From JBCCCJ01 sp039029315 (GTDB lineage: Bacteria > Bacteroidota > Bacteroidia > J057), in contig JBCCGK010000077.1 in assembly GCA_039029315.1 (NCBI GenBank), positions 1 to 61,850 of the forward strand: 61,850 nucleotides of DNA. The letters run 5' to 3'. Of the stretch, positions 7,918 through 17,459 are shown one piece after another (the first letter of the stretch is position 1; every line of letters begins with the position of its first letter). A model generated the notes under the pieces. It saw only the letters and a program-made list of their open reading frames with translations, searched no databases and was not told the origin of the DNA. The position numbers were made by a program, and so were the translations under genes.

Positions 7918-9392
7918 TCTCCTTCTTGTTGTCCTCCGCTTGCTGTCTATTCATCTTCTGGCTGGCCTATCGATTGATATTCGCCAGGGAACGAATGTAT
8001 CACTTCAACCGATTCTATTTGCTAGCGAGTTTGATTCTCTCCTTTTTGATTCCGCTGATAGTTGTTCAGGTGAATGTCGTAGAGATTCTATCCGAAACCC
8101 GGATCGAGACACCCGCTAGTATGGATCATGGCCTTTCATGGATGACTGCGCCTGCTCAAGAATCGACTATCAACTGGATCTGTTGGCTGTATGTGGTGGG
8201 AGTTACTGTCATGTTCGTTCGCTTTACCCATCGATTGAGGCTGCTGTTTGCATACATTCGCGCTGGCAAAAAACAACTCTACAAGTCGGCTGTCCTGATT
8301 TTGCACCCCGAAATATCTGAACCTTTTTCCTTTCTGAATTATATGTTTCTCAATAGGAATGCCTATGAGTCGAAGCAATTATCTCCCTTATTGATCCAAC
8401 ATGAGATGGGGCATATTCGCCAAAAACATACCCTGGATCTTTTTCTACTCGAAATCCTTCACTGCTTTTGTTGGTTCAATCCACTCCTATTGCTCTTTCA
8501 ACATGCTATTCGACTCAATCATGAATACCTCGCAGATGAGTCTGTGACTCAGGAGTTGGATTCTGCTAAGGTTTATATGCACTTACTCCTGGATTTTGTT
8601 GGGAAAAAAAATCTTGGCTCTCCTTCCAGCTATTTCACATTTGGTCAAACCAAAAGCCGTATCACCATGATGAACAAATCAAAAAATCAAACGACCATGA
8701 GAACAAAACAGCTATTTAGCATTCCCTTATTAGTGGTCATGATGTGGAGTTTCGGGCAATCCAGAACCGTCTATGTCAAAGTGACTCCGGACACTCCTGC
8801 TCCATCCCTCTCCGTTCCCCCCAAGGATTCAGTCAATAATTTGTTGATTGAATACGACCTGAATTATCTTGACAAGGGGATGTTGGCCTATACGCTTGAT
8901 CCAGGCGATCAACAGTTGCCCTATGCCCGAAAGAAAGGACAGCCAGATCGATTTATCCTTGCTGTGGTTCGAGGACAAACAAAGGTATCCTTCCTCAATT
9001 CCCAACAGCAAACCATCACAAAACTGTGCAAAGACCTCACTCAGGAAGAAAGAAGGTGGTTTTGGAAATTGGATCAATCCAATGCCCGATACTTTCACAC
9101 ATCTCCAGCGCAGAATCGCCCGACTGACCAAGAGATGCAAGCCTTTCTTAATGCCAGCGAATACGGAATTTGGATAGATGGGGTCCGTGTGCACAATGAT
9201 GAACTCAAGAAGTATACAAAGGAGGATATTCACTCCTACTTTAAGAGTCGACTGATGAGAAATGCCAAGAATTACGGCAAACATATCTTTCAGCTAAATC
9301 TCTATACCCAACAGGCATTTGAGCAAAAATATCAAGGCAGGGAGGCAGGCTACTGGCTTCCGATCACACTGAATGGCCTCTTCGCGCATTGA
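7914..9392 (+). CDS. M56-family (BlaR1-like) membrane metallopeptidase with novel C-terminal domain
   Basis: A 492-residue protein. Helices are at about 3-22, 35-52, 88-105 and 265-280, and the zinc site HEMGH is at 163-167 with NHEYLAD downstream. It is paralogous to the M56 protein at 5827-7008 (FxRFYLL, HTLDxxLxE and CWFNP segments shared), making the locus an inverted duplication of a repressor-protease pair. The region after the last helix (about 285-492) is a soluble domain of some 200 residues that I do not recognise. It is not a penicillin-binding domain (no SxxK/SxN set was seen). It may be the sensor. Confidence 0.88.
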   Translation: MISFLLSSACCLFIFWLAYRLIFARERMYHFNRFYLLASLILSFLIPLIVVQVNVVEILSETRIETPASMDHGLSWMTAPAQESTINWICWLYVVGVTVMFVRFTHRLRLLFAYIRAGKKQLYKSAVLILHPEISEPFSFLNYMFLNRNAYESKQLSPLLIQHEMGHIRQKHTLDLFLLEILHCFCWFNPLLLLFQHAIRLNHEYLADESVTQELDSAKVYMHLLLDFVGKKNLGSPSSYFTFGQTKSRITMMNKSKNQTTMRTKQLFSIPLLVVMMWSFGQSRTVYVKVTPDTPAPSLSVPPKDSVNNLLIEYDLNYLDKGMLAYTLDPGDQQLPYARKKGQPDRFILAVVRGQTKVSFLNSQQQTITKLCKDLTQEERRWFWKLDQSNARYFHTSPAQNRPTDQEMQAFLNASEYGIWIDGVRVHNDELKKYTKEDIHSYFKSRLMRNAKNYGKHIFQLNLYTQQAFEQKYQGREAGYWLPITLNGLFAH

Positions 9393-9603
9393 GGCGCGAT
9401 TCCAGACAAAGAAAGAGTAAAGGCAGGTGGGGTGCACACAATTCTGAGGATTTATTGGTTCATCTTCATCTGTCTTTGCTGCAATCCAATCAATGGGAAG
9501 TAGCTGATGCCTATGCCTGTCAGGCCAATCTGGCATGGATCGACAGACCGTTGTGGGCGGAGATGTTGGGATTTTTCCTTTCTGTAGCACCGTCGCCCTG
9601 TTT

Positions 9604-10335
9604 TCACAAAGATCCATTCAATCTATGTTCTATGCTTTTGATGATAAGAATCAGCTGTGCCAATGAATCAAAAATATAATATTTCCCCTGAAAACTATGT
9701 CGATCATACGTTTCTCCTGATTGCAATGCGTCCAGCGTAAATGGAATCTGATTTTCAGGCTTAAAAGCAGCAAAAACCTCGCCCGAAGAATAAAAAGTCG
9801 AACCAAAAGCCTTGATCCCTGATGGCTCATGAATAAGGCCCAGCTCAATGAGCATTCCTCCTATAAAATCAAGCTCCTTTAACAAATCTAATCGCCTGGC
9901 ATTATATGCGTCAATATAGGTCCGGGCTAACAATTGATACATATCTGAATACCTTTTCTCTGCCAAAAAGGGGATATGTCCCATAATGTCATGCCAAATG
10001 TCTGGTTCATCACAATAATACAATTCATCCGGACGCCTGACGAAATTTGTTAGAGGCATTTTATAGGTCGCTATCATGGAATACCAATCGATCTGCTCCA
10101 GGATAATATTTTGATTTGTTTGAATGAAGGTATATCCCGTATAGGGTTTTATGGCGGCAGTCACTTCTTCTGCGGTAGGTCTATGATCGTGGTTCATTCC
10201 CAATTTAGAAAAACCACTTATCCAAAGTGTTGAAATTGCATTGAGGGACTGAAGGTTTTGGAAATGAGTTTCAAAGAGGGTCTTCCAATGTTTATCGTCC
10301 TCTATGGGGTGAAATGTCCGGGCAGATTTGGCCAT
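9604..10335 (-). CDS. Biopterin-dependent aromatic amino acid hydroxylase (phenylalanine 4-monooxygenase-like)
   Basis: A 243-residue protein, about the size of bacterial PhhA catalytic domains. The iron-binding triad of the family is present: His115 and His120 in EPDIWHDIMGH, and Glu164 in MLIELGL. The following GIKAFGSTFYSSGEVFAAF matches the conserved substrate/pterin region. It is predicted to hydroxylate phenylalanine to tyrosine using tetrahydropterin and O2, although divergence from canonical enzymes leaves tyrosine or tryptophan hydroxylation open. No pterin-4a-carbinolamine dehydratase is adjacent. A family 1 element lies only 31 bp upstream of the start, filling most of the gap to the LytTR gene, so the original promoter may be displaced. 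Confidence 0.8.
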   Translation of the reverse strand: MAKSARTFHPIEDDKHWKTLFETHFQNLQSLNAISTLWISGFSKLGMNHDHRPTAEEVTAAIKPYTGYTFIQTNQNIILEQIDWYSMIATYKMPLTNFVRRPDELYYCDEPDIWHDIMGHIPFLAEKRYSDMYQLLARTYIDAYNARRLDLLKELDFIGGMLIELGLIHEPSGIKAFGSTFYSSGEVFAAFKPENQIPFTLDALQSGETYDRHSFQGKYYIFDSLAQLILIIKSIEHRLNGSL

Positions 10336-10365
10336 AATGTTAGATCACTTTCACAAGGATACTAA

Positions 10366-10525
10366 GAAACTGTTTGAAAATCTGTTACTTATTTTTTGTA
10401 TGCGTCTTTTTTCCTCATTCGGCGGCTTTTTTGTTCCCATAGCACCACTATGAGAACAAAAAAGAGCCTTGTCTGAGAAAAAAATACACGATAAAAATTC
10501 TCAGCACAGATTCCAAAACAGTTTC
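10366..10525 (+). mobile_element. MITE-like element, family 1, copy B
   Basis: A 160-bp copy beginning GAAACTGTTTGAAAATCTGT and ending AAACAGTTTC. The central hairpin at about 10427-10466 (CTTTTTTGTTC, CATAG, loop CACCA, CTATGAGAACAAAAAAG) has one mismatch in a 17-bp stem. Both termini carry the same G-to-A type change relative to other copies (GAAAC/GTTTC instead of GAGAC/GTCTC), so the ends remain complementary. No clear target duplication is visible. It sits between the LytTR gene's 3' end and the hydroxylase start. Confidence 0.88.
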
Positions 10526-10550
10526 GAAAAAATCCCTTTGGCTACAGGTT

Positions 10551-11231
10551 CTAGAACATCCCTTTGACCAGGCTTCGGTAGCTTTTTCCGATTGTGAGCA
10601 TTCTCCCATTTTGCATTTCGATCTGATTGCCTTCCACATACTGAATACATGCCAGCTGCACAATGAATGATTTGTGGATTTGTAAGAAACGATCGTCGAG
10701 GATTTCATGAAAACTACTCAGCGTCCTTGGCGTGAGATAGAATCGGTCTTCAACCCATACTTTCACATAATTGCCATAACTTTCGAGGAATTGAATGGAG
10801 GACAAGTCCAGGTGGAGTTGTTTTTTTTCGACTTTAATAAACATCGAATCCGTGCGCTGACCTGTAGGTTGGATCGTTGATTTTACGAGCATGACGGCTT
10901 TGATAAAGCGCTCAAACCGAAATGGCTTTAACAGATAATCTGTCACCTGAAGCTCAAAGCCTTCCAGGGCATACTCCTGATGCGCAGATGTCACGATGAT
11001 GGCAGGGGTACGGTCCAGCGTCCTGAGAAACTCCAAGCCTTTCAAAATAGGCATATGAATATCCAAAAAAATGAGGTCGATGGTCTGGGTATTGAGAAGC
11101 GCATAGGCATCTGTAGCCAGATAAGCTTGTCCCACAATCTTCAGAAAAGGAATATCTTCTGCATAAGTCTGAATAACTTTATGAGCGAGAGGTTCATCGT
11201 CAATGATGATCGCTTTGATGATATCATTCAT
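10551..11231 (-). CDS. LytTR-family response regulator
   Basis: A 226-residue regulator. A receiver domain (about 6-120) has acidic pocket residues D11-D12, phospho-acceptor D57 in IFLDIHMP and Lys in LLKPF. A LytTR DNA-binding domain (about 130-226) includes QFLESYGNYVKVW and FLQIHKSFIVQL. It overlaps the sensor kinase gene by 4 bp, so the two form one operon. A divergent ABC exporter operon starts 210 bp beyond the kinase start and is the obvious candidate target, though LytTR systems often act elsewhere. Confidence 0.93.
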   Translation of the reverse strand: MNDIIKAIIIDDEPLAHKVIQTYAEDIPFLKIVGQAYLATDAYALLNTQTIDLIFLDIHMPILKGLEFLRTLDRTPAIIVTSAHQEYALEGFELQVTDYLLKPFRFERFIKAVMLVKSTIQPTGQRTDSMFIKVEKKQLHLDLSSIQFLESYGNYVKVWVEDRFYLTPRTLSSFHEILDDRFLQIHKSFIVQLACIQYVEGNQIEMQNGRMLTIGKSYRSLVKGMF

Positions 11232-12715
11232 AATGAAAGGGTTAGAGTGGCCCGATAGCTGTCCTCCTGATCATCCAGGATCAAGTCGTGCTTGTTTGGG
11301 AATAATATGTTCAGTCGCTTTTTAAGATTGTCAAGACCAATTCCCTCAGAAGCTTCCAAGGGAGCATTTTCTCTTGAATTCAGACAGTCAAAGATGAGCT
11401 GTCCATGGCCCTCTTTGAGCGAAATATGAAGCTTACTGGCGGCGGTGGCAGGCTCAATCCCATGTTTGAAGGCATTTTCAACCAGGATAATAAACAGCAA
11501 AGGTGGAACGAGAGTTTGTTCATTGTCCATCTCAATTTCCCACTTCAGATCTACTCTTTGGTATATACGGATTAATTGAAGTTGGATATAATCCTGAATG
11601 TAAGTTACTTCCTCCTGCAGTTCGACAGTTTCTTCCTTGCCTTTATAGATGACATACCGCATCAGATCAGAGAGTTGGAGAATGGTTTCTGGCGTTTCTT
11701 TCTCTTGTGTCAAACTCATCGCATACAGATTGTTCAGGGTGTTGAAAAAGAAATGTGGATTGATTTGTTGGCGTAGCAGGCTCAATTCTGTTTTGGAGCG
11801 TTGTTGTTCCAATTCCGAGAGAGCGTTGGCCTGTTTGTACCACTCGATGACCACAATTAAGGGAAAGGAGCCAAGCAAGACGAGTATGGGCAAGCCAAAA
11901 TTCAAGTCATCATAGATGAACGGTGCCAGGCCGACAGAATGCATCTTGAATTCAGACACCATGGGGAGGCAGCTGATCAGGAAATTGTGAATCGGTGCGA
12001 CCAATACGATTGTCAAAAGCAATCCGATAAAATAGGGGAGGAGTCCCCTTTCTTTGAGAACACTGTTATAGAGAATGTGATGATGAAGATAGTAGTAGAG
12101 ATAATAGGAAGCATAGGTGATAAATAGCAAGAGATAACAAGCCATGAATCGCAAAGGAAAAGTAGACAATGCTCTTCCATCCATATACGCCTCGGTATAA
12201 TTGTTACTCATCAAAATAAACAAACTGAACACTGCCGCTATGGCCATTGTTACCTTCAAAACACTCAGTTTTTTGATCCATTGTGTGTTCGTTTTCGTTG
12301 AGGTAGAGCGATTATTTAGCAGGAGAATTCCCTCAATGAGCAGGAACAAAGACGATACAGACAAATATGCTGCTTGTCCGTTGATATCATGATTAAACAA
12401 AGCCTGCGCAAACCTGAACGAATGCACATCCACATGCCCCAACCTCAACAGCAATGGGTAGAGCACAAATACACATCCCCATATGACCCAATACTGTTTG
12501 CCCCGCTTGTGAAAGAGATTGTCTCTTATATACAGGAACCCCAGAACCGGCAAACTGAATAAGGCCAGACTTCCGGTCCACCCCCAAAATACATGCGCAT
12601 CAGATAATTGACTCAGCTTCATCAATAAGAGAGAGAGCATACAGATCGCCGTCAGGTGCATCCAAATGCTTTGTTTGACAAAGAAAGATTGCATATGGGA
12701 CATAAGGGGATTCAT
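11228..12715 (-). CDS. LytS-type sensor histidine kinase
   Basis: A 495-residue membrane kinase with about eight predicted helices in residues 18-290 and no large periplasmic domain. A short coiled-coil leads into the His_kinase box QQINPHFFFNTLNNLY with His321, followed by a HATPase region containing the N-box LVENAFKHGI and a glycine-rich GIGLDNLKKRL segment. It phosphorylates the overlapping LytTR regulator. The signal sensed is unknown; the polytopic sensor suggests membrane-associated or lipophilic input. It is divergent from the ABC/M1 operon, with a long inverted repeat between them. Confidence 0.92.
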   Translation of the reverse strand: MNPLMSHMQSFFVKQSIWMHLTAICMLSLLLMKLSQLSDAHVFWGWTGSLALFSLPVLGFLYIRDNLFHKRGKQYWVIWGCVFVLYPLLLRLGHVDVHSFRFAQALFNHDINGQAAYLSVSSLFLLIEGILLLNNRSTSTKTNTQWIKKLSVLKVTMAIAAVFSLFILMSNNYTEAYMDGRALSTFPLRFMACYLLLFITYASYYLYYYLHHHILYNSVLKERGLLPYFIGLLLTIVLVAPIHNFLISCLPMVSEFKMHSVGLAPFIYDDLNFGLPILVLLGSFPLIVVIEWYKQANALSELEQQRSKTELSLLRQQINPHFFFNTLNNLYAMSLTQEKETPETILQLSDLMRYVIYKGKEETVELQEEVTYIQDYIQLQLIRIYQRVDLKWEIEMDNEQTLVPPLLFIILVENAFKHGIEPATAASKLHISLKEGHGQLIFDCLNSRENAPLEASEGIGLDNLKKRLNILFPNKHDLILDDQEDSYRATLTLSL

Positions 12716-12755
12716 GATTCAAAGATAGGTATTGGCACTATGATATGGAGATTTC

Positions 12756-12839
12756 CATGACGAAGGGACAAGGAGCGATGACCAACGGCATTCATTTCCT
12801 GTTCAAGGGAAGAAGTGCCGGGAATATCCTTTCGTCATG
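12756..12839. repeat. Nested inverted repeat upstream of the ABC operon
   Basis: Outer arms CATGACGAAGGGA (12756-12768) and TCCTTTCGTCATG (12827-12839) match at 12 of 13 positions. Inside, 12787-12799 (GGCATTCATTTCC) and 12807-12819 (GGGAAGAAGTGCC) form a second imperfect stem. The whole could fold as one long hairpin. It lies between divergent operons, upstream of the candidate promoter at 12867. It could be an operator, an RNA element or a mobile-element relic. Confidence 0.55.
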
Positions 12840-12866
12840 TCAAACTCGCCCTTCATCATTTCTTTT

Positions 12867-12896
12867 TTGTATCGACAGAATCATCGGTCAGATTTG
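12867..12896 (+). promoter_or_regulatory. Candidate Bacteroidota-type promoter for the ABC/M1 operon
   Basis: TTG at 12867-12869, a 19-bp spacer, and CAGATTTG at 12889-12896, close to the TTG / TAnnTTTG pattern of the phylum's primary sigma factor. It is 31 bp from the ATG at 12928. One position of the -7 element deviates. Confidence 0.45.
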
Positions 12897-12927
12897 AGGT
12901 AAGATCAATCCCAACCCTATTGTTTCT

Positions 12928-13809
12928 ATGGACCTCCAAATTCAAGAGTTAAGCAAAATATATCCCAATGGTGTTCAGGCACTCAAGGATGTTTCGATAC
13001 ACATACAGCAAGGGATGTTTGGCTTATTAGGGCCAAATGGCGCTGGCAAATCTACCTTGATGCGCACCATCGCTACCTTGCAATCACCCGATCAAGGCTC
13101 TCTACATTTTGACGGCTTGGACATTCAGCAAGACAAGATGGCAGTGAGAAAAATTCTGGGGTACCTCCCGCAGGAATTCGGCGTGTATCCCAGGATGTCT
13201 GCCGAAAAATTGCTGGATTATCTCGCCAGACTCAAAGGCGTTGTGGGCCGTCAGGACAGAAGACGCCTGATCGATTATTGTCTGCACGTCACCAATCTTA
13301 CAGATGTCAGGAAGAAGGCGGTAAGTGGCTATTCTGGCGGAATGAAACAGCGATTCGGAATCGCACAAATCCTCCTGAACAATCCCAAATTGATCATCGT
13401 CGATGAGCCAACCGCTGGGCTTGATCCGGCAGAAAGACAGCGTTTCCTGAATATTCTCAGGGAAATCAGCACAAAAAGTGTTGTGATTTTCTCCACTCAT
13501 ATTGTGGATGACATCAAGGATTTGTGCACCGATATGGCCATCATGAATCAGGGGAGTATCCTGTATCATGCAGAACCCGAACAGGGCATTCGAAGTCTTG
13601 AAGGCCAGATTTTTGTACAGAATACTCATCGATCTCAGCTGCAAGAGCTTGAACGCAGTCATCTGGTCTTATCGTCCTCCTTCAACCGGGATAACAGCAT
13701 ACAGCTCAGGGTGCTCGCAGACCAACATCCCGGAGAAGACTTTCGCCCAGTTGCTCCGACATTAGAAGACGTCTATTTCGCCACCCTTCAGCATTCCTCC
13801 CTTTCTTAA
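12928..13809 (+). CDS. ABC transporter ATP-binding protein
   Basis: A 293-residue ATPase. Walker A GPNGAGKS is at 35-42, Q-loop around PQEFG, signature SGGMKQR near 136-142, Walker B LIIVDEPTAGLDP at about 155-167, and the H-loop in STHIVDD. The C-terminal extension of about 80 residues is typical of ABC-2 type exporters (CcmA-like). Ten bases separate it from the permease/peptidase gene, so both are co-transcribed and presumably form one complex. Confidence 0.95.
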   Translation: MDLQIQELSKIYPNGVQALKDVSIHIQQGMFGLLGPNGAGKSTLMRTIATLQSPDQGSLHFDGLDIQQDKMAVRKILGYLPQEFGVYPRMSAEKLLDYLARLKGVVGRQDRRRLIDYCLHVTNLTDVRKKAVSGYSGGMKQRFGIAQILLNNPKLIIVDEPTAGLDPAERQRFLNILREISTKSVVIFSTHIVDDIKDLCTDMAIMNQGSILYHAEPEQGIRSLEGQIFVQNTHRSQLQELERSHLVLSSSFNRDNSIQLRVLADQHPGEDFRPVAPTLEDVYFATLQHSSLS

Positions 13810-13819
13810 CAAGACACCC

Positions 13820-16800
13820 ATGTTTCGCACCATATTTCAATTCGAATTATCCTATTGGATGAGAAATCCACTGCTATATGGATTCAGTATTATTCTGTTT
13901 GGCCTCTCCTTTCTGACGATGTGGGGAATGTCCGCAGAGGCTCATATAGGAGATAATATCGTCATGATGAACTCTTATTACAAGATCAACAACATGGCCA
14001 ATATGTTTGCGCTCCTCCTGATCTTTCTGTTGCCTGCCATCATCGGGCATTCAGTTTTCAGGGATTATTCAAGCAGATTTTACACCGTCTTTTATTCTTT
14101 TCCATTTACAAAAACACACTATCTCGGGGCAAAGTTTCTCAGTGCCTTCTGTGTTGTTGCCATCATTGTCTGTCTTCTCACAGCAGGGTTTATGCTGGGC
14201 AGCATCATGCCAGGAGTCAAAGATGCAGCGATGCTTCCATTTGATATCCTGAATTATCTGCACCTGATCCTGCTGTTTCTCCTGCCCAATATGCTCTTCT
14301 TTGGCTCTGTTGTATGGGCCTTGACGCTTGCCACCAGAAATATGTACATCAGCTTTATTGGCGTCATATTGATGGTTATTGTCCAGTATTTTGCTAAAGG
14401 TGTCCTGGGAAGCAGTGGACTTGATCTATGGGCAGCTGTGAGTGATCCCACAGGAGATGCAGCTGTAGCATATGTCGCCAGGTATTGGACCCTGGAGGAG
14501 CGAAATATGAATTCCCTTCCCATCTCAGGAGTCATTCTCTACAATCGTTTGTTTTGGTTGTTGATAAGTGTGCTGATCCTTGGCTGGTCGTTTCTCCGCT
14601 TTGAATTCCACCAATTTGCTTCTGTCAAAAAAAGTCGAAAAAAAGCAACAACAGATCAGCCGATCCCGCTTCGGAAAGTTCCCCAAATATCCTTACCAGA
14701 TGTTGCGAAAGATTATTCTTTCGCCAATCAACTGAGAACGACATGGCATCTATCAGCAGTGAATTTTCGGGCCATCGTATTCAGTTGGCCTTTTGCTTCC
14801 ATTTTGCTTGCCGGGGGCCTATTGGTGCTTTTTCAGCAATATCAAATGGGACCACAGGAAGGAGTTGTGAGCATCCCTACTACTGCCAATATGTTGAGGT
14901 TTCCGATGTTTTTCTTCTCTGCGATTGTGAATCTTCTCACCTTTCTCTATGCAGGGGTTCTGGTTCACAAAGACAGGCTCTACCGGATGAATAGTTTTGT
15001 TGACATCAGTCCACAGGCAGATTGGGTAAGTTTGCTGTCCAAATTACTGAGCCTTCTGAAAATGCAGCTCGTTCTGCTGAGTCTGGTTATGATAGGGGGC
15101 ATCATTGCTCAACTACTGGCCGGTTACTATCGACTAGAGATTGGGCATTATCTTTTTGAGTTGTATCTCTTGCAAGGCATTCACTTTTTTGCCTGGGCCT
15201 GTCTGGCATTGAGTATCCATACAGTCTTCAAGCGGATGTATTGGGGATATTTTGTTCTAATCCTCATTCCATTGGGCAATATCGTTTTGCCTTCCCTCGG
15301 AGATTATTTGGGCATGAATCTACTGAAAGAACCCTTGCTCCAGTTCAATACCGTCAGGGACATCTTTCTGGGGTTTGACTATTCCGATTTTCATGGCTAT
15401 GGCTCACAGCTGACCACCTATTTTTCTTACAAACTCTATTGGTTCTTCTGTAGCATCCTTCTCCTGATCATTGGCCTTCTTTTTTGGGTAAGGGGATTGA
15501 GTTTTCGGTGGCAAGAACGGTGGACCTTGGCCAGATCGCGATATCGTGGTGGATTCAGTTATTCTTTGCTGATTGCATTGGTCTTGTTCATTGGCACAGG
15601 AGGGTTTATTTATTATCAGGAGCATGTAGTGTCCAAGGTGTTTTTCTCAGAGCAGGAAATGGAGGCAATCTCAGCAAAAAATGAACAGCAATATGGACAA
15701 CTCGAAGGAATGGTCCAACCCATCTTATCTGATGTCAAGATGACGATGGACATCTATCCTGAGACACAGGATTTTGTCGCAAGCGGCACCTTTACCTATA
15801 TCAACAAAGCCGAGTCAGTCATTGATACCATCATCCTTGCCAAAAGTTTCAAGGAACAAACGAGTTGTAGCATCCGCCAAGCACATCAGCTGCTCATGCA
15901 GGATGAGTACTTGCAGTATGAGGTGATCCAACTAGACAAAGGCCTGGAACAAGGGGATTCCCTTCACATCTTTCTTGAAGTCAGCAATTATCCAAATAAC
16001 TTCTTGCACCACAACAGTCGGGTCATCGCCAATGGCACTTATCTCACTCATCATATTCTTCCCAGACTTGGATTCAAGGACATTCTCCTGCGCAACCAAA
16101 AGGCGCGAAAAAAACATGGCCTTCCGAGTCGGGAGTTTTCGGAGCAGTTGCCAGAAGATTCAAGCTTGTTGGGCTATGACAATCCAGCCAATAATATGGG
16201 ACTGATTACCTATGAATGTGTCATCAGCACCTCCCTGGATCAGCAAGCATTGACCATGGGCAAGCTCAAACGAAGCTGGCAGAAGAATCGCAGAAATTAT
16301 GCACATTTTCAGTCTGATGGTCCCATCGTCAATACCTTATCCTGGCTGTCTGGAATCTATGAAGAGAAATCCTATTCCGGTCCTGATCAGGAAGTGAAAC
16401 TCTATCGCCATCCCCTTCAGGGAAAGAATGATGTGCACTTCTTTCATGGCCTTCGTAGCTCCCTGGCCTATTGTAGCACATGGTTTGGCCCACTGAAGTA
16501 TGACACTATTCGAGTGGTCGAATTTCCGATTACAGAGGGAACCTATGCCACTGTTCACGGAAACCTGATGCCATATTCGGAGTCCTATTTTACCTGTGAT
16601 ATAGCGGATGAGGAAAATGCTGTTTTCAATATGCCATTCTTTGTTTCTGCCCATGAAGTTGCACACTGCTGGTGGGGACATCGACTCGATCCTGCCAATG
16701 TCGCTGGTGGGAGAATGATCACAGAAGGATTGGCAAATTATATCGCAATGAAAGCCACCGAGACAGCATATGACAAGGAGTTGGTCCTGAATCTAAGGAA

Positions 16801-17449
16801 AGAATACCATGAAATGTATCTGGAAGAACGCGCCAGACAATCAAACGAAACCCCTTTGGTCCATTCGAGTTTGGAGAATGAGTTCCTGAATTATCGCAAA
16901 GCTTCCCTTGCGATATATGCGATGAGTGAATTTCTTGGTGAGACCGTCTACAATCAAGCACTGGCCCAATTCGAAGAATCATTCCGGCATACAGAACCTC
17001 CCTTTGCAAGTGCGCTGGATTTTATTGCCTATATGAAATCAGCTACTCCAGATTCTCTCCAATACCTGATTCACGATCTGTTCGAGACGATCACTTTATA
17101 TGACAACCGCCTGAATGAGGTCAGGCTTGTAGAAAGCAATGGTTCTTATACTACTCAGCTTGTACTGACCGCCAGCAAATATCGCGCAGATTCAAAAGGC
17201 AAACGATCTTATGGAACAGCCCCCCTCCAGACCGGAGACTTGCAATCCCTTCCATTAGCCGATTATCTGGATGTGGGGCTGTATGATGAACAGGATCGTC
17301 TGATAGAATGGAAAAGAGTATTGGTTACAAACATGACCAACACCTATTCATGGACGACAAGCCAAGCTGTTCACAAAGTTCAGATCGACCCCCATTATTT
17401 GCTCTTCGATGTGAACAGATCCGATGATCTGTGGGAACGCGACAACTAA
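13820..17449 (+). CDS. ABC-2 permease fused to M1-family aminopeptidase domain
   Basis: A 1209-residue fusion. Residues 1 to about 590 contain two sets of six or so transmembrane helices (ABC-2 type, with a soluble linker about 265-300). After a last helix near 585 comes an extracytoplasmic gluzincin domain: HEVAHCWWGH begins at residue 945 and TEGLANY supplies the third zinc ligand at Glu969. This arrangement is a known Bacteroidota family. The peptidase would act on the outer face of the membrane next to the transport path, suggesting coupled export and trimming or clearance of peptides; the substrate is unknown. It shares an operon with the ATPase and ends convergently, 10 bp from the VanZ-like gene. 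Confidence 0.9.
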   Translation: MFRTIFQFELSYWMRNPLLYGFSIILFGLSFLTMWGMSAEAHIGDNIVMMNSYYKINNMANMFALLLIFLLPAIIGHSVFRDYSSRFYTVFYSFPFTKTHYLGAKFLSAFCVVAIIVCLLTAGFMLGSIMPGVKDAAMLPFDILNYLHLILLFLLPNMLFFGSVVWALTLATRNMYISFIGVILMVIVQYFAKGVLGSSGLDLWAAVSDPTGDAAVAYVARYWTLEERNMNSLPISGVILYNRLFWLLISVLILGWSFLRFEFHQFASVKKSRKKATTDQPIPLRKVPQISLPDVAKDYSFANQLRTTWHLSAVNFRAIVFSWPFASILLAGGLLVLFQQYQMGPQEGVVSIPTTANMLRFPMFFFSAIVNLLTFLYAGVLVHKDRLYRMNSFVDISPQADWVSLLSKLLSLLKMQLVLLSLVMIGGIIAQLLAGYYRLEIGHYLFELYLLQGIHFFAWACLALSIHTVFKRMYWGYFVLILIPLGNIVLPSLGDYLGMNLLKEPLLQFNTVRDIFLGFDYSDFHGYGSQLTTYFSYKLYWFFCSILLLIIGLLFWVRGLSFRWQERWTLARSRYRGGFSYSLLIALVLFIGTGGFIYYQEHVVSKVFFSEQEMEAISAKNEQQYGQLEGMVQPILSDVKMTMDIYPETQDFVASGTFTYINKAESVIDTIILAKSFKEQTSCSIRQAHQLLMQDEYLQYEVIQLDKGLEQGDSLHIFLEVSNYPNNFLHHNSRVIANGTYLTHHILPRLGFKDILLRNQKARKKHGLPSREFSEQLPEDSSLLGYDNPANNMGLITYECVISTSLDQQALTMGKLKRSWQKNRRNYAHFQSDGPIVNTLSWLSGIYEEKSYSGPDQEVKLYRHPLQGKNDVHFFHGLRSSLAYCSTWFGPLKYDTIRVVEFPITEGTYATVHGNLMPYSESYFTCDIADEENAVFNMPFFVSAHEVAHCWWGHRLDPANVAGGRMITEGLANYIAMKATETAYDKELVLNLRKEYHEMYLEERARQSNETPLVHSSLENEFLNYRKASLAIYAMSEFLGETVYNQALAQFEESFRHTEPPFASALDFIAYMKSATPDSLQYLIHDLFETITLYDNRLNEVRLVESNGSYTTQLVLTASKYRADSKGKRSYGTAPLQTGDLQSLPLADYLDVGLYDEQDRLIEWKRVLVTNMTNTYSWTTSQAVHKVQIDPHYLLFDVNRSDDLWERDN

Positions 17450-17459
17450 CTGAAGCATC

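Noticed and set aside
9389..9679. Plus-strand open frame after the M56 gene
   Set aside because: Overlaps the hydroxylase gene on the other strand and shows no protein-like features.
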